34,083 bases of DNA from Pedosphaera sp. (GCA_009695195.1 SIBJ01000038.1:1-34083), one strand, 5' to 3'. Shown: positions 14,405 to 24,302, numbered from the stretch's first letter. A program made the numbers and translations. Notes: generated by a model not told the origin, from the letters alone.

Positions 14405-17320
14405 TCATTGCCGCGTCCGATAAAAGCCGCGGCCGTGGTTCGTGGCGCCGTCGTCAATGAAATCCAGCGTGCCGCTGGCGTTGAGGAGATTGGTCAGCGC
14501 CTCCCAGTCCACAAAATTGCTGGCGCGGTCGAGCCAGATGCTTTCGCCGGGTTCTCCGCCGATGACCAGATGCACGCGGCCATCCGGCAACCGTTCGATG
14601 AGTTGGAACTGGAACGGAATCGGCAACGTGACGGTGAGGGTGGCGTTGGAACTCGTCAACGTGCCGGCGATGTTGGTGACGATGACGGAGTAATCGCCCA
14701 CGTCATTCGTCTGCGCGTTGACGCGCGTGTAGCTGCTCGCGGTCGCGCCGGAAATGGGCGCGGTGTTGAAGCGCCATTGATAGGCCGGCGGCGTGCCAGT
14801 GGCGGTCACGGTGAAGGTGACGTTCGAGCCGGCCTTCACGCTGAGGCCCTGCGGTTGCGCGGTGATATTCGGTGGCGTCGAGGCGGTCGGCACGAGTTGC
14901 ACCGCGGCCGTCGTGTTGCCGCCGTGGCCATCGCTGATCGTGTAATTGAACTGGTCGGCCACGTTCGCGCTGTTCGAGTACGCGAGATACGTGCTGTTCG
15001 AAATCACGGTGATTCCATTCGTCGTTGCGGAATCGAAACCCGCCAGCGTGAGCGGATCGCTGTCCGCGTCCGTGGCGCTGCCGACGAGGCTGGCGATCGG
15101 GATTTGCACCACTTGTCCCGGCGTGTTGGTGAACGTGACGCCGTTGACCACGGGCTTGCGGTTCACCTTGAGGGTGCCGTTCGTCACGAGGCTGCCAAGA
15201 TACCAATTCAATGTGCTGCCGAGCGCCGGCAGATTTGTGGCCGCGAACGCGCCGGTGAAAGCCGGCGCCGAGAACAGCGTGAACACCTCGCCGCCGATGA
15301 GCGCGGCGCCGGCGTTGGAAACCACGAGCGTGCCGCCGTAGGTCAACGTGCCGCTCGTCAGGGTGATCTTGTCGGCCAACGGCGAGCCGCCGTTGCGGTC
15401 AATCTCCATGAAGTTGGTGCCGTTGAACGTCGGGGCGCTGTTCAAAGTCAGCGTGCCGATGGACATGCCGGGAGAAATGGTGCCGCCGCTGTTGACGGTG
15501 ACGGCGCCCGCGATGATGCCCTTGCCGCCCAGCGTGCCGCCGCTGCCGACGGTGACGCCGCCGCTGCCGGTGCCGGAGCCGGTGACGTTGTTCACGAGCA
15601 ATTTCCCGGCGGAGATGGTGGTGCCGACGGCGTAGGTGTTGTTGGAGAGAATTTGCATCGTGCCCGCGCCGGTTTTGGCGAGCGCGCCGTTGCTGATCGG
15701 AACGTTGAGGGACAGGTCAATGTCATTGGTGCCGTTGCCGACGTTGAACGCGCGGGTGCCGCCGTTGAGATCAATCGAACCGGAAGTTCCCGAGCCGCCG
15801 CCCTTGGCGATGGTGGCCATCGCGTTTGACAGCGCGTTGATGGTCACGTCTCCGGCCACGAGAATTTTCGCGGGCGTCGAGGCGTGGGGCATGAGATTGA
15901 TCGTGTTGAACGTGAGCGTGCCGCCGGCCAGCGTGAAGATGCGGTTCGTGTCCACTTGCAACGTGTGAACGGTGAAGCTGGCGCTGTTGCTGAGGGTGAC
16001 CGCGCCGGAGAATTGCGCGGAGATCGGGCCGCCGTGCAGGACATCGGCGGAGTCGTCGGGGCGATAGGCGGGATTATAGTTCACCGTAAGGGAGCCGCCC
16101 ACGAGGTTCAGCGTCTCGCGCATGTAAAGTTTGCGGACGTTGTGCGTGCCGGTCGAGAGCGTGACGATGATGTTGGCGCTGGGCCGCTCCAGGATCACGG
16201 TGTCGTACTGACCGGAATTCGGACCGCTTCCCGCGGCCCCCGGCAGTCGCGCGGTTGGCATCGCGCTGGCGGTATAAGTATAAGGAGTTGCCTGATCTGG
16301 CGGCGTGACCGGTGTCGGGGCTGGTTGACCGCTGTTCCAGTTGGTCAATGTGCTCCAGTCGCCGTTGCTGTCGCTCCACCACACGGCGGGCACGAGAAAG
16401 TTGCGGACGTATTCGATGTCGCCGTGCGAAACGTCGCCGTCAACGTTGGCATCCACCGCGTTGAATCCATCAATGGAGAGGACACTGGCGTACTGCCAGA
16501 ATGACCACGGATCCGTGTTCCCGTAATCGTCCCACGGACCGTAATATCCCGACGAGGTCGTGTAAGTGAACTTCGGGCTGCCCGTCTGCACCGGAATCAA
16601 GGGCGCACCGGCGACAGTGTTGTCCGAATAGCGGGCGTCCCACAGCATCGGAAAAGCCGGGCCGACGACCGTTGGGGCGGCCCCGACCGGTTTGGCGAGC
16701 GAGTCGCGCCGCGCGACCGTGGCGCTTTGGACGAGGCTGGAATAATTTCCGTTGATGTAGATGCACGGCCGGATCTGCATCACCGCGTAAATGCGATCGG
16801 AGAAATCAATCGCGAATTGCGCCAGCGTGTTGTTGTCGCCGGAGGTCGCCTCCATGTCGTACATCGGCATCATGTATCCTGGACGCATGAACACGCCCGC
16901 CATCTCGATGTGGTGATCCGCTTCATCCGTTCCCGTATTGCCGACTACGTCGGGGCGGGCAAAGTGATAAGGCCCCGCTATCATGCCCGCAACGGTCGCG
17001 CGTGTGATGTTCTGCAAAAATCGTGAGTCGTCATAGCGTTCGGAAAGGATTACCGAGGTGGGATTCCCCGGCGTTCCCGATGTCTGACTCAATCCAGTCG
17101 TGCCGCCGCGCGTCGCGCGAATCTGCACAAACTGCCGGTTGCCGGTGGTGTAGGCCGTGTTCCAATTGGCCTGCGAAATCCCGCCGCTGCTCGTTCCGCA
17201 ATTCCAGTACGAAATATCCGCTCCCAGCACGCGCAGCGGCTGGGCCGGCGCACGGGATGCGAGCAGTGCGAAGGAAAGCGCGATGATTCCAATGAGCGGA
17301 GTACAACTTTTGAGGACCAT
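14405..17320 (-). CDS. Giant exported GH25 lysozyme-like protein with dockerin-like, autotransporter-repeat, Ig and shared C-terminal domains
   Basis: A 971-residue protein with a signal peptide (about 1-27, SFALLASRAPAQ). Residues ~31-285 form a GH25 muramidase-type domain: GADISYWN with Asp35, PMYDMEATS with Asp155 and Glu157, and the closing WSFWQYAS. A short VDANVDGDVSHGDIEYVRNF segment (about 293-312) resembles a dockerin/calcium loop. A beta-helix region with a PATR-like autotransporter repeat follows (LAKTGAGTMQILSNNTYAVG and VTVNSGGTISPGMSIGTL). Next come a cadherin-like segment (DADSDPLTL ... YTISDGHGGNTT), one Ig-like domain (~815-900) and the ~60-residue C-terminal domain shared with the next two genes. 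It may cut peptidoglycan; catalysis is plausible because the acidic residues remain. Confidence 0.8.
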   Translation of the reverse strand: MVLKSCTPLIGIIALSFALLASRAPAQPLRVLGADISYWNCGTSSGGISQANWNTAYTTGNRQFVQIRATRGGTTGLSQTSGTPGNPTSVILSERYDDSRFLQNITRATVAGMIAGPYHFARPDVVGNTGTDEADHHIEMAGVFMRPGYMMPMYDMEATSGDNNTLAQFAIDFSDRIYAVMQIRPCIYINGNYSSLVQSATVARRDSLAKPVGAAPTVVGPAFPMLWDARYSDNTVAGAPLIPVQTGSPKFTYTTSSGYYGPWDDYGNTDPWSFWQYASVLSIDGFNAVDANVDGDVSHGDIEYVRNFLVPAVWWSDSNGDWSTLTNWNSGQPAPTPVTPPDQATPYTYTASAMPTARLPGAAGSGPNSGQYDTVILERPSANIIVTLSTGTHNVRKLYMRETLNLVGGSLTVNYNPAYRPDDSADVLHGGPISAQFSGAVTLSNSASFTVHTLQVDTNRIFTLAGGTLTFNTINLMPHASTPAKILVAGDVTINALSNAMATIAKGGGSGTSGSIDLNGGTRAFNVGNGTNDIDLSLNVPISNGALAKTGAGTMQILSNNTYAVGTTISAGKLLVNNVTGSGTGSGGVTVGSGGTLGGKGIIAGAVTVNSGGTISPGMSIGTLTLNSAPTFNGTNFMEIDRNGGSPLADKITLTSGTLTYGGTLVVSNAGAALIGGEVFTLFSAPAFTGAFAATNLPALGSTLNWYLGSLVTNGTLKVNRKPVVNGVTFTNTPGQVVQIPIASLVGSATDADSDPLTLAGFDSATTNGITVISNSTYLAYSNSANVADQFNYTISDGHGGNTTAAVQLVPTASTPPNITAQPQGLSVKAGSNVTFTVTATGTPPAYQWRFNTAPISGATASSYTRVNAQTNDVGDYSVIVTNIAGTLTSSNATLTVTLPIPFQFQLIERLPDGRVHLVIGGEPGESIWLDRASNFVDWEALTNLLNASGTLDFIDDGATNHGRGFYRTRQ

Positions 17321-17374
17321 AAACTTCCGATTAAGTTAGCCGCAAAAGAAGCACCGTCAATGGCACAAACATGT

Positions 17375-20266
17375 CTATTGCCGGGTCCGGTAAAACCGCA
17401 AGTGCGCGTTCGAGGCGGAATGGTCAATCACGTCCAGGATGCCGTTGCTGTTCATCAGGCTCATCAACTCGATCCAGCCCGTGAAGTTGCTCGAACCGTC
17501 AATCGCGCAATCGGCACCCGCCGCACCAGTCACGACCAGATGCGCGCGGCCGTCCGGCAGCCGGTTGATGGAGAGGAATCGCGCGGGCGGCGGCAGATTC
17601 ACGGTGAGCACGGCGTTCGCGCTGGTGATCGCGCCGGCGACGTTGGTGATGACGACGGAATAATTTCCCGCGGCGTTCGTCTGCGTGTTGGCCTGCGTGT
17701 AACCGCTATCCGTCGCGCCGGCGAGGTTCGTGCCTTTGAACCGCCACTGATAATGAAACGTCTCCGTGCCACCCGCCGTGACAAAAAAGTCCGCGCCCTG
17801 TCCGCGCCAGACGCTCCGGCTTTGCGGCTGCACGCCGATGTAGGGCGGGATGTTCACAACGAGGAAAGCGTCCACACTCGTCGCGGTGCCGGCGACGTTC
17901 GTGATGACGACGGAATAATCGCCCTCGTGATTCGGCTGTGCGTTCGACCGCGTGTAGCTGCTTTGCGTCGCGCCCGCGATGTTTGTGCCTTCAAGCCGCC
18001 ACTGGTAGCTCAATGGCGTCGCGCCGGTGACGCCGACCGTGAAGGTCGCGTTCGCGCCCTGGATCACTGCTTTGCCTGAAGGCTGGTTCGTGATGGTCGG
18101 CGGCGCTGGCGGCGGAATGAAAACGAATTTGATCGCGTCGCTGTACATCCGCCCGTTGCCAAGCGTGTCGAGTGTGCCGCTGGCGTAAGTGAACTTGAGC
18201 GTCGGGACGAAGACGCCTGCGTTCACCGTCATGCGCCCGAGATATTCCCAGGTGTTGCCGCCCGGTTCGCGGAAGATCGTGGTGGTCGCCGGCAAGCCGC
18301 TGCAACTGGTCTGCGTCACCGCCACGACGAGGTCGTCGGAAATGCTCCCCGCGCTTCCGTGCGTGAGGTAAACGTCGTACGTCCCGCCGGCGACCGCGAG
18401 CGCGGGCTTCACCGTATAATTCGGCGTGCCCGAGACTGCGTAACGCGAACCCGTGCCAACCAGTCCCACCGCGGAACTCTTCAGCGTTGAATCGTTGAAG
18501 CTCACGTCCGTGTACGGCGGGTTGGAATTCAAACTCCCGTCGCTCAACCGCGATTCAATGATGACATCGTTCACCACGCCCGGTGGGTTGCTGGTGAATT
18601 TGAAGTCCGCCGAGTTGGTTTGCAGCCCGGTCGTGTTGCGCGAGCGGACGCGATAGTGATACAGCGTGTTCGGCGTGAGGTTGGTCAGGCTCAAGGCGTG
18701 ATTGAGCGTCATCGTCGCGTTGCTCACGACGTTGCCGTAGGAAACGTTCGTGCCGTAATCCACGGCGCTGTTGGAATTCTCTTCGGTCGTCCACTTGAGA
18801 ATGACGGACACGTCCGTGAGGTTGCTCGTGCCGACGCTGGAAATGATCGGTGGCGTTGAATCTGGCGGCAGCACGAGACTGATGGCCATGTTCGTGCCCG
18901 CCGTCACCGTGATGTTCGTCGTGACGACGCCGAGGTCCGTGGCCGTCGCCGTGATGGTGAACGTGCCCGGCGTCGTTTCAAAGAAGGTGAATTTTCCGTG
19001 CGGCTCGGTTTTCTGATTGCGCGCGGGCGAGGTGTTGATCGTGAGCGTGGCGTTGTAGATGGCCGCGCCGTCGGACTGGCGCGTGACCGTGCCGCGCACG
19101 ATGCCTTTCGTCGGCGTCGCTTTCCACGGGATGACCGGCACGTTGGTCCACGTTGGTTGATGATGGTCGCGGATGTAGGCGAGCGAGCCGGCGATGTCCG
19201 GCGTGCCGCTGTTCGGCGTGCGATAGCTGTAAAGCATCGAGCCGAGCAGCGGCTTGTTGCGGATGTAATCCAACTGCCAGACGGAGTTGGTCACCTCATT
19301 CAGATACGCGCCCTGGCCATTGTAAACGCGCCGCACGCCTTGATGCGTGAAGGCGTCGTCCACGCGTGGCACGAAAATTCCCGCGTTGTCCGCCGTGTAG
19401 CCCATCGGCATGCAAATATCGATGATGCCCTCGCTGTTCCACGCGGCCCAATCCTGGAAGCGCGCGTTGTAGGCGTCGCTCCGGCTGCCGAACACGGCGC
19501 ACGAGACGACGAGGTTTGATTTCCAGAAAAGCAAATCCGCATTGCACCACCGCAAAAAATCCGTCACCTGCCGTCGCCGCCAGTCGGAGAATTGCGTGCT
19601 TGTCGGTGACGGCTGGCCGGTCAGACCGAACTCCGCGTTGTAGCGCGCGATGGCGGTGGGGTTGTAACCGGAGTCCGGCTCGGGGTAGCGGATGTAATCC
19701 CAGTGAAACCCGTCCACGTCGTAGCGGCGGACGATGTTCGTCGCCATGATGTAATTCCACAGCGACACATCGGGATGGCCGGGGTCCAGGCAATAGGCCT
19801 CGCTGGTGAAGGGATCACCCGCCTGGTCCTGCGTGAGAAATTCCGGATGCAGGTTGAAGACGTGGCCGGGTTGCGACGGCGGCGTGGTGCTGCTGCTCCA
19901 AATTTTGTAGGTCGCCACCCAGCAATGCACTTCGAGACGTTGCTTGCCGCCGCTCGTGTCGTGCGCCTTCGTGATGACATCCTGCAACGCATCGAAGCCG
20001 GACGCGATGACGGTGGTCTTGGGATCGTTGCCGGGCGCGAGGTTGTTGTAGAAAGCATCGCCGCGCCGCCGCATCTGCACGACGAGAGCGTTGAAATTGT
20101 AAGCGCGGGCGTCAGCGACGAGTTGGGTGACTTCGCCGGCGTCGAGGAAGCCCGTGCCCCACGCGTCCACCCACAGGCCGCGGAATTCGTTGGATTGCGC
20201 ACCAGCCTTCGCGACCGCAAAGAGCGCGGCGGCGAAACCTGTGGCGAGGGCGCGGCGGAATTTCAT
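17375..20266 (-). CDS. Giant exported GHL10/DUF187 glycosidase-like protein with golvesin-like, Ig and shared C-terminal domains
   Basis: A 963-residue protein beginning with a signal peptide (MKFRRALATGFAAALFAVAK, cut near AGAQ). Residues ~24-380 form a TIM-barrel of the glycosyl-hydrolase-like 10 family (YngK/DUF187): FRGLWVDAWGTGF, VVQMRRRGDAFY, and the hallmark DGFHWDYIRYPEP near 185. After it come a carboxypeptidase-regulatory-like segment (GIVRGTVTRQSDGAAIYNAT), a fibronectin type III-like domain, a golvesin/xanthan-lyase-CBM-like domain (AVAGGTYDVYLTHGS), two Ig-like domains and the shared C-terminal domain ending FYRTRQ. The ATG at 20266 is chosen because the longer frame reads through palindrome C. 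Polysaccharide hydrolysis is a family-level inference. Confidence 0.82.
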   Translation of the reverse strand: MKFRRALATGFAAALFAVAKAGAQSNEFRGLWVDAWGTGFLDAGEVTQLVADARAYNFNALVVQMRRRGDAFYNNLAPGNDPKTTVIASGFDALQDVITKAHDTSGGKQRLEVHCWVATYKIWSSSTTPPSQPGHVFNLHPEFLTQDQAGDPFTSEAYCLDPGHPDVSLWNYIMATNIVRRYDVDGFHWDYIRYPEPDSGYNPTAIARYNAEFGLTGQPSPTSTQFSDWRRRQVTDFLRWCNADLLFWKSNLVVSCAVFGSRSDAYNARFQDWAAWNSEGIIDICMPMGYTADNAGIFVPRVDDAFTHQGVRRVYNGQGAYLNEVTNSVWQLDYIRNKPLLGSMLYSYRTPNSGTPDIAGSLAYIRDHHQPTWTNVPVIPWKATPTKGIVRGTVTRQSDGAAIYNATLTINTSPARNQKTEPHGKFTFFETTPGTFTITATATDLGVVTTNITVTAGTNMAISLVLPPDSTPPIISSVGTSNLTDVSVILKWTTEENSNSAVDYGTNVSYGNVVSNATMTLNHALSLTNLTPNTLYHYRVRSRNTTGLQTNSADFKFTSNPPGVVNDVIIESRLSDGSLNSNPPYTDVSFNDSTLKSSAVGLVGTGSRYAVSGTPNYTVKPALAVAGGTYDVYLTHGSAGSISDDLVVAVTQTSCSGLPATTTIFREPGGNTWEYLGRMTVNAGVFVPTLKFTYASGTLDTLGNGRMYSDAIKFVFIPPPAPPTITNQPSGKAVIQGANATFTVGVTGATPLSYQWRLEGTNIAGATQSSYTRSNAQPNHEGDYSVVITNVAGTATSVDAFLVVNIPPYIGVQPQSRSVWRGQGADFFVTAGGTETFHYQWRFKGTNLAGATDSGYTQANTQTNAAGNYSVVITNVAGAITSANAVLTVNLPPPARFLSINRLPDGRAHLVVTGAAGADCAIDGSSNFTGWIELMSLMNSNGILDVIDHSASNAHLRFYRTRQ

Positions 20267-20308
20267 CACAGAAAAATTACTTTGTTTCCGGGTTCCCGGC
20301 AACAGCCT

Positions 20309-20381
20309 CGGAGCGCCGAGCACCGTCTCGGCCCGTCTGGACAAGCGCGTAGAAACGAGCCGAGGCGGTGCTCGGCGCTCC
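20309..20381. repeat. Palindromic repeat family C, copy 2
   Basis: The left arm 20309-20332 and right arm 20359-20381 share the GAGCGCCGAGCACCGTCTCG core and match at about 22 of 24 positions. It lies between two co-directional giant genes, 4 nt after the stop of the upstream one, the same placement as copy 1 after argC. Confidence 0.9.
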
Positions 20382-20385
20382 CAAG

Positions 20386-23300
20386 TCACGGCCCGTGGCG
20401 CGCGCGATAAAATCGCTGCGGCGCATTCGTCACGGCATCCAGCCAGAGGAACGAGCCGTTCGTGTTCGGCACGACCAACAAACTTTCCCAGTCCACGAGA
20501 TTCGTCGAGACTTCGATGGAATAATTTCCCGCGTCGCCGCTTGCGGCGATCTGCACACTCCCGTCCGGCAGCATCACGATGGAATCAATGTGCGACGGCG
20601 AAGCGGCCAGCACGGTCAGCGTCGCGGGCGAACTGTTGGTCAAGCCGGCGATGTTCGTCACCGTGACGACGTATTGACCGCCGTTGCTCCAGTTCACGCT
20701 GGCGATGGTGAACGAAGTGTTGGTCGCGCCCGCGAGGTCGCTGGAGTTGAACTTCCATTGATACCGCAACGGCGCGGTGCCGAGCGCGCTGACGGTGAAG
20801 GTCACATTCGTTCCCACTTTCACCGCGCGGCTCTGCGGTGCCGCGGAGATGACGGGCGGTTCGTTGACCGTGAGCGTCGCGTTGGAACTGGTCGCGCTGC
20901 CCGCCGAATTCGTCACGACGACGGAGTAACCGCCCGCGTGCGCTGGCGCGGCGTTGCTGCGCGTGTAAGCGCTGTCCGTCGCGCCGGAAAGGTTCGTTCC
21001 ATTGAACCGCCACTGATACGCCAGCGGCGCGGTGCCGGTGGCCGTCACGGAGAAGGCCGCGTTCTGGCCGGCGATCACGGTTTGATTCAGCGGTTGCGCG
21101 GTGATGGACGGTGGCGTGACGACGACGGCGGGCAACAGTTGCAACGCAATGATGCCATTGTTCGCGCCGAGGGCGAAGGCGCGGTCGTAATTGAAATCCA
21201 CCGCGCCGGTGCCCGAGCCGGTGTTGTCGTAGTCGCTGGTAAAGTTTGTCGTGGCGATGAGAGTCGGCGTCGCGGGTGCGAGGTTGTAAAGCTGGAAGTT
21301 GTTTCCTGCTCCGGCGGCCGCGACATTGATGCCGCCAAGCACGTTGAGTGCGACGTGAACGCCGAGGGGCGCGACCGTGGTCGGAAGATCCGGGCTGCTG
21401 TGATTGCGGATCGTCGTGCCGGTGCCGGCGACGAGGTCGAAGGAAACCTGCCGCAGATTTTGCGAGGTCGCCTTGCCCCAGAACGTGTTGCCCGGACCGA
21501 ACGCCAAACCCAAACCAAACGCACCCGTCGGCGCATCGGCCACCGTGACGAGTTGCGAAGTGAAGTTCGTTCCGTCCGCGGTCTTGAGCACCGCGACGAG
21601 CCGGTTGGTGCGCGTGCCGATGATGATTTGCGTGTTGGTTCCCGCGCCACGCACATCGAGCGTATCACCCCAACGCTGGTTGCTTCCGGGATCGCCAGCA
21701 TACGCGACCGTCGGCACGGTTGTCGGTTCATCGTCAGCCCAGCGATAAAGTTTGAAGGCGGTCGTCGCGCCCGCGGTGGTGAGATTGCCGGCATACACGA
21801 CGCCATCGTCCGCGACGCTGAGAAGCAGCAGCGTGTATGTGCCGCCGGAAACGCCGCTGACGCTCAGCTCGTGCAGGTCCGCGCCCGTGCCGGCGTCGAG
21901 CGCGTAAACGTGCGGCCCGTTGCGGCTGACGAGCAGGAGGCGGCGCGTGACCGGGTTGTGCGCGAGGCCGCGCTCGTACGGTAGCGAGTTGGTCGTGAGA
22001 TACGCCCGCGAGTACGGCGCGAGACTCCACGACACCGCCAGGCCGCCGACGGTGATCGGCGGATTCACCGTGAGCGTCGCCACCGAGCTCGTGATCGCGC
22101 CGCCGGAATTCGTGACGACGACCACGTAACCGCCGGCCTGATTCGTCGTCACGGTGCTCAACGTGAGCGCGGATTTTGTCGCGCCGGAAACATTCGTGCC
22201 GTTGAGCCGCCATTGATACGCGAGCGGCGCCGTGCCGCTGGCAACGACGAGGAAATGCGCGCTTTCGCCGTCGAAGATGGTGCGATTCGTCGGCGACGTG
22301 GTGATGCCTGGCGGCGTCGCCGGGCCGGACTGCGTGGTGGCGCTGGCCTGCGCGGAATTGCCGGACGCACCCGCGGCATTCGTCGCGCGCACGACGTAAT
22401 AGTAAGTGGTGCTCGGGGACAGACCGGTGTTCGTGTAGGCGACGACGTTCGAGGAGAGGTTGGCGATGTCAGTGTACGGCCCGCCGGAAACCGTGCCGCG
22501 CGCGATGACCTGGCCGGTTTCATTGGTGGCGTTGTCCGTCCACGCGAGATTGATTTGCGAACTGCTCACCGCCGTGGCGATCAATCCGCCCGGCGCATTG
22601 GGCAACCCGCTCGACGGCGCGTTGAGCCAGAAGTCATACCGCACCACGTCGCCGGCGAGCGCGATGGCGTTGGTGGTTTGCGAAACATTTCCAGTTTTGC
22701 TCGCGGTCGTCGAGTGCACCGTGCCGTTCGTCGTCGCGGGAACGAGCGTGGCGATGTAGTAGCCGTTGCCATCGGACTTCACCGTCGGCCCGCCGGTCAC
22801 GGTCACGGTAGCGTCGTCCACGACCAGCCCGGTGTTGTAGTCCTTCACTTGTCCCCAGACGATGCCTTCCGTCGCGGTCGCCGGAACCCGCCAGGGCATC
22901 GTCGGCGTGGTGACGATGTTGGTGTAAACATTCGCGGCGGCGTAGGCCCACCAATCACCCGGCGTGCCGGAAGAATTGGGCACGGCGTAGGAATAGATGC
23001 AATTGCCTTTGAGACCCTTGCTGCGGGTGTAATTGATATAGCCGGCGATGGTGGCGTCTGTGGTCAGATATCCGCCCATGCCCGGAAAGACCTGCCGATT
23101 ATACTGCCAGCAGGAAGCGATGCGGTCGGCCCAGGTGTTGAAGGTGCTGCTGCTGTACGTCTGCGGAATCACCGCATCCACCCAGCCATTCTGCAGGAAG
23201 CCGGCCCAATCGCAGTAGTAGGTGTAAGGAGTGGAGGGCGTGAAGTCGCAACTCGTCGGCACCGGACTATAAGCCAGCGCTGCCGAAGTGTGTCGCAACG

Positions 23301-24144
23301 GCTGACGCGGATTGGTCTTGATGGATTGCATCTCGGCCTGCACGCGGGCCATCAATTCGTTTTTGAAGCGACGGCGATAGTTGCTCCAAGCGGTGTTGCT
23401 GTTTGCGGGCGTGCCAGCGGTGCCGGTGTTGACGCGGTAACGCGCCAGGCCGGAGCGCGGGTAATTCGCCTGGCTGTATGCCGGGTAACCCATTCCCTGC
23501 GAGTAACCCGTGCCATTGATCTCATCGTCCCAGTTGATGCCGTCAATCGGATAGTTGGTCACGAGTTCGCGGACGATGCTGACAATATATTCCTGCGCAT
23601 CCGGCGAACCCATATCCAAGGCATACTGGCTGTCAATGGGCATGATGGCATTCCCTTCGCTATTGGTAAACGGCACCATGAACCATTCGGGATGCGCCGC
23701 GAGCGTCGCGTTTCCCGCCGGCGGCCAAGAGGTCGAGACACGGTACATCGCCGACCCGCTGCCGCCGAGCCAGGCATGAACTTCGATTCCGTTCGCGTGC
23801 GCCTGCGTGCAAAGCGCAGCCAGCGGATCGAAGCCGGCGGTGACGCGCGTTGACCAGGGAAGGATGTTTGATTTCCAATGCGCGCCGTGGGAGGAAGTCC
23901 CGCTGTCCATGTAGCCAACCACCTGCACGACGACGGCGTTGTAGTGGCCCGTGACCAGCGCCGAAACCATGTTGTTCACTTCCGTCTGACTGCTCATCCC
24001 GACGTGAAAGACATCGGCCCACGCGGCTCGGAATTCCGGCGTCTGCGCGGAGGCGGCCATTGCCAGTGACAGTGCGACGCAGGCAACGACTCGTCGCAGG
24101 CCCGCACATCCGAACGGAATGAAACGTATAAACTTCAATGGCAA
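20386..24144 (-). CDS. Giant exported GHL10/DUF187-like protein with Fn3, beta-propeller-like, three Ig and shared C-terminal domains
   Basis: A 1252-residue protein with a signal peptide ending near residue 33 (VACVALSLAMAASA). Residues ~35-405 are a GHL10-type barrel (FRAAWADVFHVGM; IDGINWDDEINGTGY near 200). A carboxypeptidase-regulatory-like segment (GIVWGQVKDYNTGLVVDDAT, ~427) follows, then a fibronectin type III domain (~515-605), an Ig-like domain (~606-690), a ~320-residue beta-propeller-like region (LLLVSRNGPHVYALDAGTG), two more Ig-like domains, and the shared C-terminal domain ending RFYRARHGP. The start is TTG at 24144; no ATG precedes the signal peptide. It is the first of three consecutive giant genes, probably cell-surface or secreted polysaccharide enzymes. 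The substrate is unknown. Confidence 0.8.
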   Translation of the reverse strand: MPLKFIRFIPFGCAGLRRVVACVALSLAMAASAQTPEFRAAWADVFHVGMSSQTEVNNMVSALVTGHYNAVVVQVVGYMDSGTSSHGAHWKSNILPWSTRVTAGFDPLAALCTQAHANGIEVHAWLGGSGSAMYRVSTSWPPAGNATLAAHPEWFMVPFTNSEGNAIMPIDSQYALDMGSPDAQEYIVSIVRELVTNYPIDGINWDDEINGTGYSQGMGYPAYSQANYPRSGLARYRVNTGTAGTPANSNTAWSNYRRRFKNELMARVQAEMQSIKTNPRQPLRHTSAALAYSPVPTSCDFTPSTPYTYYCDWAGFLQNGWVDAVIPQTYSSSTFNTWADRIASCWQYNRQVFPGMGGYLTTDATIAGYINYTRSKGLKGNCIYSYAVPNSSGTPGDWWAYAAANVYTNIVTTPTMPWRVPATATEGIVWGQVKDYNTGLVVDDATVTVTGGPTVKSDGNGYYIATLVPATTNGTVHSTTASKTGNVSQTTNAIALAGDVVRYDFWLNAPSSGLPNAPGGLIATAVSSSQINLAWTDNATNETGQVIARGTVSGGPYTDIANLSSNVVAYTNTGLSPSTTYYYVVRATNAAGASGNSAQASATTQSGPATPPGITTSPTNRTIFDGESAHFLVVASGTAPLAYQWRLNGTNVSGATKSALTLSTVTTNQAGGYVVVVTNSGGAITSSVATLTVNPPITVGGLAVSWSLAPYSRAYLTTNSLPYERGLAHNPVTRRLLLVSRNGPHVYALDAGTGADLHELSVSGVSGGTYTLLLLSVADDGVVYAGNLTTAGATTAFKLYRWADDEPTTVPTVAYAGDPGSNQRWGDTLDVRGAGTNTQIIIGTRTNRLVAVLKTADGTNFTSQLVTVADAPTGAFGLGLAFGPGNTFWGKATSQNLRQVSFDLVAGTGTTIRNHSSPDLPTTVAPLGVHVALNVLGGINVAAAGAGNNFQLYNLAPATPTLIATTNFTSDYDNTGSGTGAVDFNYDRAFALGANNGIIALQLLPAVVVTPPSITAQPLNQTVIAGQNAAFSVTATGTAPLAYQWRFNGTNLSGATDSAYTRSNAAPAHAGGYSVVVTNSAGSATSSNATLTVNEPPVISAAPQSRAVKVGTNVTFTVSALGTAPLRYQWKFNSSDLAGATNTSFTIASVNWSNGGQYVVTVTNIAGLTNSSPATLTVLAASPSHIDSIVMLPDGSVQIAASGDAGNYSIEVSTNLVDWESLLVVPNTNGSFLWLDAVTNAPQRFYRARHGP

Positions 24145-24302
24145 AGATTTTTGATCTTGCGCGGTTGGAGACTGGGACTGGCGGCCCGGTTCTCACTCAC
24201 AACGCTACGCACCGTCTCAGGGTTCACCGGGATTTTCAAGGCTAATTGCGTCGGGTCTTTCGCCCTTTACTTGCCCGACCGTTCTGCGATAACGCCCGCA
24301 TC

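Noticed and set aside
14408..15829. A 473-codon open frame on the + strand
   Set aside because: It is antisense to the GH25 protein, Arg/His/Gly-rich with no recognisable domain, and typical of shadow frames in GC-rich coding DNA.
20368..21984. A 538-codon open frame on the + strand
   Set aside because: Antisense to Ig-like and propeller-like coding sequence; it begins inside palindrome C.
22213..23853. A 546-codon open frame on the + strand
   Set aside because: Antisense to the giant GHL10-like gene, with repetitive Arg-rich composition and no motif.
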